This document shows positions 62,165 to 64,000 of a stretch of DNA of 64,000 nt, piece by piece. The position numbers and the translations under genes were made by a program. The notes beneath the pieces were generated by a model. The model did no database searches and was not told where the DNA came from. It saw only the letters and a program-made list of their open reading frames with translations. The stretch is from Bacillus sp. FJAT-50079. Its GTDB lineage: Bacteria; Bacillota; Bacilli; Bacillales; Bacillaceae_C. Position 1 is the first letter of the stretch. The number at the start of each line of letters is the position of its first letter. The DNA is taken from NCBI RefSeq assembly GCF_018343515.1, contig NZ_JAGYPD010000005.1:140908-204907 (forward strand), in the 5' to 3' direction.

Positions 62165-63766
62165 ATGTACAAAATTTTAGTATCAGATCCAATTAGCGAC
62201 ACCGGGCTTAAAGCTTTGTATGACCATCCAAAATTTGTGATTGATAAAGTTTCTGGATTATCAGCAGCTGAACTGAAAGATATTATTGGTGGTTATGACG
62301 CTTTAATTGTGCGCAGCCAAACGCAAGTAACAGAAAGCATTTTGGAAAATGCGAATAATCTTCGCGTCATTGCTCGTGCTGGTGTCGGCGTTGATAATAT
62401 CGATGTGAATGCCGCAACAAAAAAAGGGATCATTGTCATTAATGCACCAGGCGGAAATACGATTTCTGCTGCCGAATTGACAATGGCAATGATGTTATCT
62501 CTTGCTCGCAGCATTCCTCACGCTCATGCATCCACTTCAAAAGGAAAATGGGAACGCAGTTCTTTTAAAGGTGTGGAGATGTACGGAAAAACACTCGGTG
62601 TTGTCGGCATGGGGAAAATTGGTACTGAAGTAGCCAATCGAGCAAAAAGCTTCGGCATGAGAATTCTCGGCTATGATCCTTATTTAACAGAAGAGCGTGC
62701 TGAGCATTTAGGAATTTCGAAAGCAACGCTTGATGAAATTGCCAAAGATGCTGATATTATTACAATCCACACACCTCTAATTAAAGAAACTCGAGGCATT
62801 ATTAATGATGAGTATCTTGCAAAAACGAAAAAAGGCGTTCGTATCGTCAACTGTGCACGTGGTGGAATTATTGATGAAGCAGCTCTTGTTCGTGCGCTAA
62901 ATTCTGGACAAGTAGCAGGCGCAGCATTGGATGTGTTTGAAACAGAACCATCACAAAACTTTGAGCTTCTCGGCCATCCAAATGTGATCGTAACCCCGCA
63001 TCTTGGTGCATCAACTGTGGAAGCACAAGAAAAAGTCGCTAATGAAGTGAGCGAAGACATCATTGAAATTTTTGAAACTCACTCGATTCGTCACGCAGTC
63101 AATATGCCGTCAGTTTCAGGTAAAACACAGAAAAAACTGCAACCATTTATTGACCTAAGCGAGCAAATCGGAGCACTTGCTGTTCAACTTTTAAATCAAG
63201 CGCCTGAGCGAATTGAAATTAATTACTTCGGTGAAATTACAAAAGAGGATACAGACCTTGTAACAAGAACGATGATCAAAGGCATTCTTGCCCATCATTT
63301 AGGTGATACTGTGAACATGATCAATGCCATGCATTTAATGAAAGAGCAAGGTGTGACATCAAACGTATCAAAAACATCAAAAAGTAAAGGTTTTGCAAGC
63401 TATGTCGAGCTTTCTCTATATCGTGGCGATACAAAATCTACGATTGGTGCAACGATCCTAAATGGCTATGGAGCGCGTATCGTAAAAATGAACGAATATC
63501 GCGTTGACGTAAGACCTGAACAATATCTGCTATACATTAAACATCATGACATTCCTGGCATGATTGGTCGCGTTGGAACGACTCTCGGTAATTTCGATAT
63601 TAACATCGGAACGATGCAAGTTGGACGTGCGGACGTTGGCGGAGAAGCAATCATGGTCTTAACGCTCGATAAAATCGTTGAAGAAAATGTGATCGAAGCA
63701 TTAACAAGTTTAGAAGGTTTAGAAGCTGCACAGTTTCTTGAGCTAAACGAAAACCTGCTTGGATAA
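62165..63766 (+). CDS. serA: D-3-phosphoglycerate dehydrogenase
   Basis: A 533-aa enzyme, first step of serine synthesis. The NAD loop is GVVGMGKIG (about 145-153), the catalytic Arg lies in VNCARGGIIDE (about 235), Glu near 264 and His in TPHLGAST (about 282). An intervening domain (about 320-440) and a C-terminal ACT domain (about 455-530) follow, as in long-form B. subtilis-type SerA. It is translated from GAAGAGGGG before ATG and is controlled by the T-box leader. Confidence 0.97.
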   Translation: MYKILVSDPISDTGLKALYDHPKFVIDKVSGLSAAELKDIIGGYDALIVRSQTQVTESILENANNLRVIARAGVGVDNIDVNAATKKGIIVINAPGGNTISAAELTMAMMLSLARSIPHAHASTSKGKWERSSFKGVEMYGKTLGVVGMGKIGTEVANRAKSFGMRILGYDPYLTEERAEHLGISKATLDEIAKDADIITIHTPLIKETRGIINDEYLAKTKKGVRIVNCARGGIIDEAALVRALNSGQVAGAALDVFETEPSQNFELLGHPNVIVTPHLGASTVEAQEKVANEVSEDIIEIFETHSIRHAVNMPSVSGKTQKKLQPFIDLSEQIGALAVQLLNQAPERIEINYFGEITKEDTDLVTRTMIKGILAHHLGDTVNMINAMHLMKEQGVTSNVSKTSKSKGFASYVELSLYRGDTKSTIGATILNGYGARIVKMNEYRVDVRPEQYLLYIKHHDIPGMIGRVGTTLGNFDINIGTMQVGRADVGGEAIMVLTLDKIVEENVIEALTSLEGLEAAQFLELNENLLG

Positions 63767-63773
63767 TATGATA

Positions 63774-63813
63774 TGAAAAAGGACCAAACTCGGATAGGAG
63801 TTCGGTCCTTTTT
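63774..63813 (+). terminator. Terminator after serA
   Basis: AAAAAGGACCAAACTC pairs with GAGTTCGGTCCTTTTT with one mismatch, followed by more T. Confidence 0.92.
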
Positions 63814-63818
63814 TGTGA

Positions 63819-64000
63819 TTAGAAATTCGAATGATGGCTTAGAAATTCGATCTATGGCTTAGAAATTCGATCTATGGCTTAGAAATTCGATCTATGGCTT
63901 AGAAATTCGATCTATGGCTTAGAAATTCGATCTATGGCTTAGAAATTCGATCTATGGCTTAGAAATTCGATCTATGGCTTAGAAATTCGATCTATGGCTT
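63819..64000. repeat. Tandem array, 20-bp unit, at least 9 copies
   Basis: The unit TTAGAAATTCGATCTATGGC repeats perfectly eight times from 63839, preceded by one variant (ATGATGG in place of TCTATGG) at 63819. It continues to the window edge, so total length is unknown. It starts directly after the serA terminator. The identity of copies implies recent expansion. Confidence 0.97.

Noticed and set aside
63819..64000. CRISPR array
   Set aside because: Units are identical end to end with no unique spacers, the period is only 20 bp and no cas genes are present.

Overview
The window is a low-GC Firmicutes chromosome segment, most likely from Bacillaceae. The evidence is AGGAGG-type ribosome binding sites, frequent GTG/TTG starts, many U-tailed terminators, a SAM-I riboswitch, a T-box leader, a hisZGDC-B-AFI operon, hom-thrC-thrB, a YugJ-type alcohol dehydrogenase, oppABCDF and an AcsA-type synthetase. 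I cannot name the species. No rRNA, tRNA, prophage, transposase or CRISPR array was seen.

Layout. (1) 0.1-6.5 kb: a sugar locus with a CUT1 ABC importer (binding lipoprotein, two permeases, no ATPase), a 55-aa DUF6903-like membrane protein and a GH35 beta-galactosidase, divergent from an AraC regulator. (2) 6.7-11.7 kb: an MBL-fold hydrolase, a 52-bp tandem repeat array, and a tightly packed trio of FAD oxidase, half-length MFS protein and amidase. (3) 11.7-15.5 kb: a PadR/DUF2812 pair behind a double-palindrome operator, then an ECF sigma, PadR-like, HAAS-SEDS and VanZ cluster. (4) 15.6-23.7 kb: a soluble chemotaxis-type signaller, a four-gene operon (NitT/TauT importer plus AcsA-like synthetase) under a SAM-I riboswitch, a trans-sulfuration PLP enzyme and a zinc dehydrogenase. 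(5) 23.8-31.5 kb: a frameshifted lipoprotein remnant and the histidine operon. The operon lacks hisH, and a 21-bp repeat array sits where hisH is expected. (6) 31.5-41.2 kb: oppABCDF and a GntR-controlled double-ATPase ABC exporter with a 34-bp palindromic operator. (7) 41.2-46.9 kb: two small genes, hom-thrC-thrB and an iron alcohol dehydrogenase. (8) 47-55.7 kb: two oppositely oriented modules, each made of a propeller-type lipoprotein, an OmpR-type response regulator and a histidine kinase, flanking a polysaccharide deacetylase. One module also has a His-rich FixH/YtkA-like lipoprotein. (9) 55.7-64 kb: an FtsH paralogue, mgsA, a TPR protein with a possible degenerate dynamin-like core, a Gfo/Idh/MocA oxidoreductase, T-box-controlled serA and a 20-bp repeat array running off the window edge.

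Regulation is unusually readable: the SAM-I riboswitch, T-box, several near-consensus sigma-A promoters and four palindromic operators can be located directly. The strongest unexplained signals are the hisH replacement, the SAM-controlled importer plus acyl-CoA synthetase, the sigma/PadR/HAAS-SEDS cluster, the paired lipoprotein two-component modules, and several tandem-repeat arrays with periods near 21 or 52 bp.
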